Assembly: GCA_905373565.1 (NCBI GenBank)
Contig: CAJPTT010000191.1
Coordinates: 1-5,293, forward strand
Direction of reading: 5' to 3'
Origin: an uncultured Treponema sp.
Lineage (GTDB): Bacteria > Spirochaetota > Spirochaetia > Treponematales > Treponemataceae
DNA: 5,293 nt
In this document: piece by piece, positions 4,008-5,293 of the stretch
Layout: each line of letters opens with the position of its first letter
Position numbering within the stretch: position 1 is the first letter of the stretch
Translations under genes and position numbers: made by a program
Notes under the pieces: generated by a model
What the model was told of the DNA's origin: nothing
The model's database searches: none
What the model saw: the letters and a program-made list of their open reading frames with translations, nothing else

Positions 4008-5293
4008 ATGAGCTTTCCACGAAAATTACCGATCGGCGTACAGAGTTTTAAGGTATTACGAAATGCTCGCTATCTCTATGTAGATAAGACAGCGTATATT
4101 GCTCAATTAGTAACAAGCAGTCGTGTTTATTTTCTCAGCCGTCCGCGGAGATTTGGCAAGAGCTTGTTCCTTTCGACATTATCTGCGTACTTTCTCGGAA
4201 AAAAAGAGCTATTCAAAGGCTTGTACCTCGAAAAAGCTGAGGAAGAACAGGCAGTATTGGAAAACAGAGCCACATGGCAGGAATATCCAGTATTCTATCT
4301 TGATTTTAATATAGGGCAATATAATGCAGAACGCGCCTTAATGAGCCAACTCAACCTGCTGTTAAGCCGATTTGAGGAAGTATACGGAATAAATAAAAAT
4401 GAGGAAGAGATATCTCAACGCTTTGCTGGCGTTATCCAACGTGCATACCAACAAACCGGCAAACAAGTAGTGATTCTTGTTGACGAATATGATAAGCCCC
4501 TCTTACAAACGATGGGCGTAAATGAAGCCTTGAACGAAGACTACCGCAATACCCTCAAAGCATTTTATTCGGTAATAAAAACCTGCGATGAATATATCCG
4601 CTTTGCCTTTTTAACCGGCGTTACTAAATTCAGCAAGATCAGTATTTTCAGCGATCTGAACAATCTCAACGATATCAGTCTACTGCCGAAATACGCCGGT
4701 ATTTGCGGTATCAGCCAAAGTGAATTGGAAAGTACTTTTGCTCCCGAAATTGAAGCGCTTGCACAGGCAAATGAGCTCACTCTTGATGAGACCCTCAAGC
4801 GGCTCAAGCAAACGTATGACGGCTACTGTTTTGCGCAACGATCGGAAAATATGTATAATCCGTTTAGCCTACTACGTGTGTTTGACGGACAGATTTTCCA
4901 AAGTTATTGGTTTGCAACCGGTACCCCGACATTTTTAGTACATTACCTGAAAGATGCGCAGTACTCTATTCCCGACCTCGATGGAAAGATAGAACTGAAT
5001 GAAGCAGGGCTTGAAACATACCGTGCTGATGTACAAACACCGCTTCCGATTTTATTTCAATCAGGTTATTTGACGATCAAAGACTACATCAAAGAAGCGC
5101 GGCTGTATCGGCTTGGCTTTCCCAATGATGAAGTACGATACGGTTTTTGGGAAAACCTATTACCGGCATATTCATCATTACGCCCCGATGAGACAGGGCA
5201 AGCAGTCTGGCGCTTTGTACAGGACATCCGCAAGGGGGAGGTCGATTCTTTTATGGAACGGATGCAATCGATCATTTCCGGAATACCGTATGA
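4008..5293 (+). CDS. AAA-ATPase-like / PD-(D/E)XK nuclease family protein (3' end outside window)
   Basis: 428 codons are visible with no interruption. The protein belongs to the AAA-ATPase_like (PF09820-type) family, normally completed by a C-terminal PDDEXK_9 nuclease domain. Seen in order: the N-terminal family block LPIGVQSF...YLYVDKTAYI (residues 7-31); the family's reduced P-loop SRPRRFGKSL with Lys51, lacking the first glycines of a canonical Walker A; Walker B VVILVDEYDKPL with D159-E160; the sensor-like block LTGVTKFSKISIFSDLNNL (202-220); and YDGYCF...YNPFSLL. The visible end, LGFPNDEVRYGF...GIPY, matches the truncated paralogue upstream, whose remaining length predicts a full protein of about 535 residues. 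The biochemical role of the family is not established; ATP-dependent nuclease action linked to mobile DNA or defence is an inference from its domains and lineage-specific expansion. The start is fixed by the family N-terminus and the promoter placed directly before it. Confidence 0.93.
   Translation, partial: MSFPRKLPIGVQSFKVLRNARYLYVDKTAYIAQLVTSSRVYFLSRPRRFGKSLFLSTLSAYFLGKKELFKGLYLEKAEEEQAVLENRATWQEYPVFYLDFNIGQYNAERALMSQLNLLLSRFEEVYGINKNEEEISQRFAGVIQRAYQQTGKQVVILVDEYDKPLLQTMGVNEALNEDYRNTLKAFYSVIKTCDEYIRFAFLTGVTKFSKISIFSDLNNLNDISLLPKYAGICGISQSELESTFAPEIEALAQANELTLDETLKRLKQTYDGYCFAQRSENMYNPFSLLRVFDGQIFQSYWFATGTPTFLVHYLKDAQYSIPDLDGKIELNEAGLETYRADVQTPLPILFQSGYLTIKDYIKEARLYRLGFPNDEVRYGFWENLLPAYSSLRPDETGQAVWRFVQDIRKGEVDSFMERMQSIISGIPY

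Noticed and set aside
4123..5275. Alternative frames within the AAA-ATPase-like gene
   Set aside because: The 4008 frame carries all family motifs without interruption; the others are shadows.

Overview
The window looks like a chromosomal accessory segment of a spirochaete, most likely an oral-type Treponema. This is inferred from the gene set: a shortened RqcH-type protein, and AAA-ATPase-like/PD-(D/E)XK paralogues that are heavily duplicated in treponemes, Bacteroidetes and Fusobacteria. No rRNA or marker gene fixes the genus.

Left part (1-1908): the 3' end of an ABC transporter ATPase gene that stops abruptly after the H-loop. It is followed by a long imperfect palindrome (221-361), and then by the best preserved gene of the window, an NFACT/RqcH (Rqc2-like, 'FbpA') gene at 379-1908. 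An AT-rich palindrome follows its stop codon.

Middle (1909-3062): a quiet AT-rich stretch, then a minus-strand gene for a small basic helix-turn-helix protein (2150-2428). Diverging from it is a plus-strand frame holding the catalytic-serine half of an S24/LexA-type repressor-peptidase with neither its DNA-binding half nor a recognisable lysine half. The control region between them has two short inverted repeats. The S24-containing frame overlaps a small exported protein gene with two CxxC pairs (2835-3062). The arrangement resembles a decayed phage or mobile-element immunity region.

Right part (3063-5293): two members of the AAA-ATPase-like + PD-(D/E)XK nuclease family (Pfam AAA-ATPase_like and PDDEXK_9). 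The first (3095-3733) has lost its ATPase domain and has a nonsense codon at its 5' edge. The second (4008 to window end) is intact as far as seen and appears to be read from a leaderless promoter. Between them lies a stray C-terminal tail of a further family member (3845-3907).

The most unusual structure is a repeated multi-hairpin DNA element in two copies with the same 92-bp core length. One copy (3401-3508) is inserted in frame, adding 36 residues to the nuclease domain of the first paralogue. The other (3754-3845) sits between the end of that gene and the stray tail. The linker sequences are conserved, but the hairpin stems differ between copies with both arms changed together, so pairing is kept. 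I do not recognise it as a named element. It behaves like an in-frame palindromic insertion sequence, comparable in concept to Rickettsia palindromic elements.
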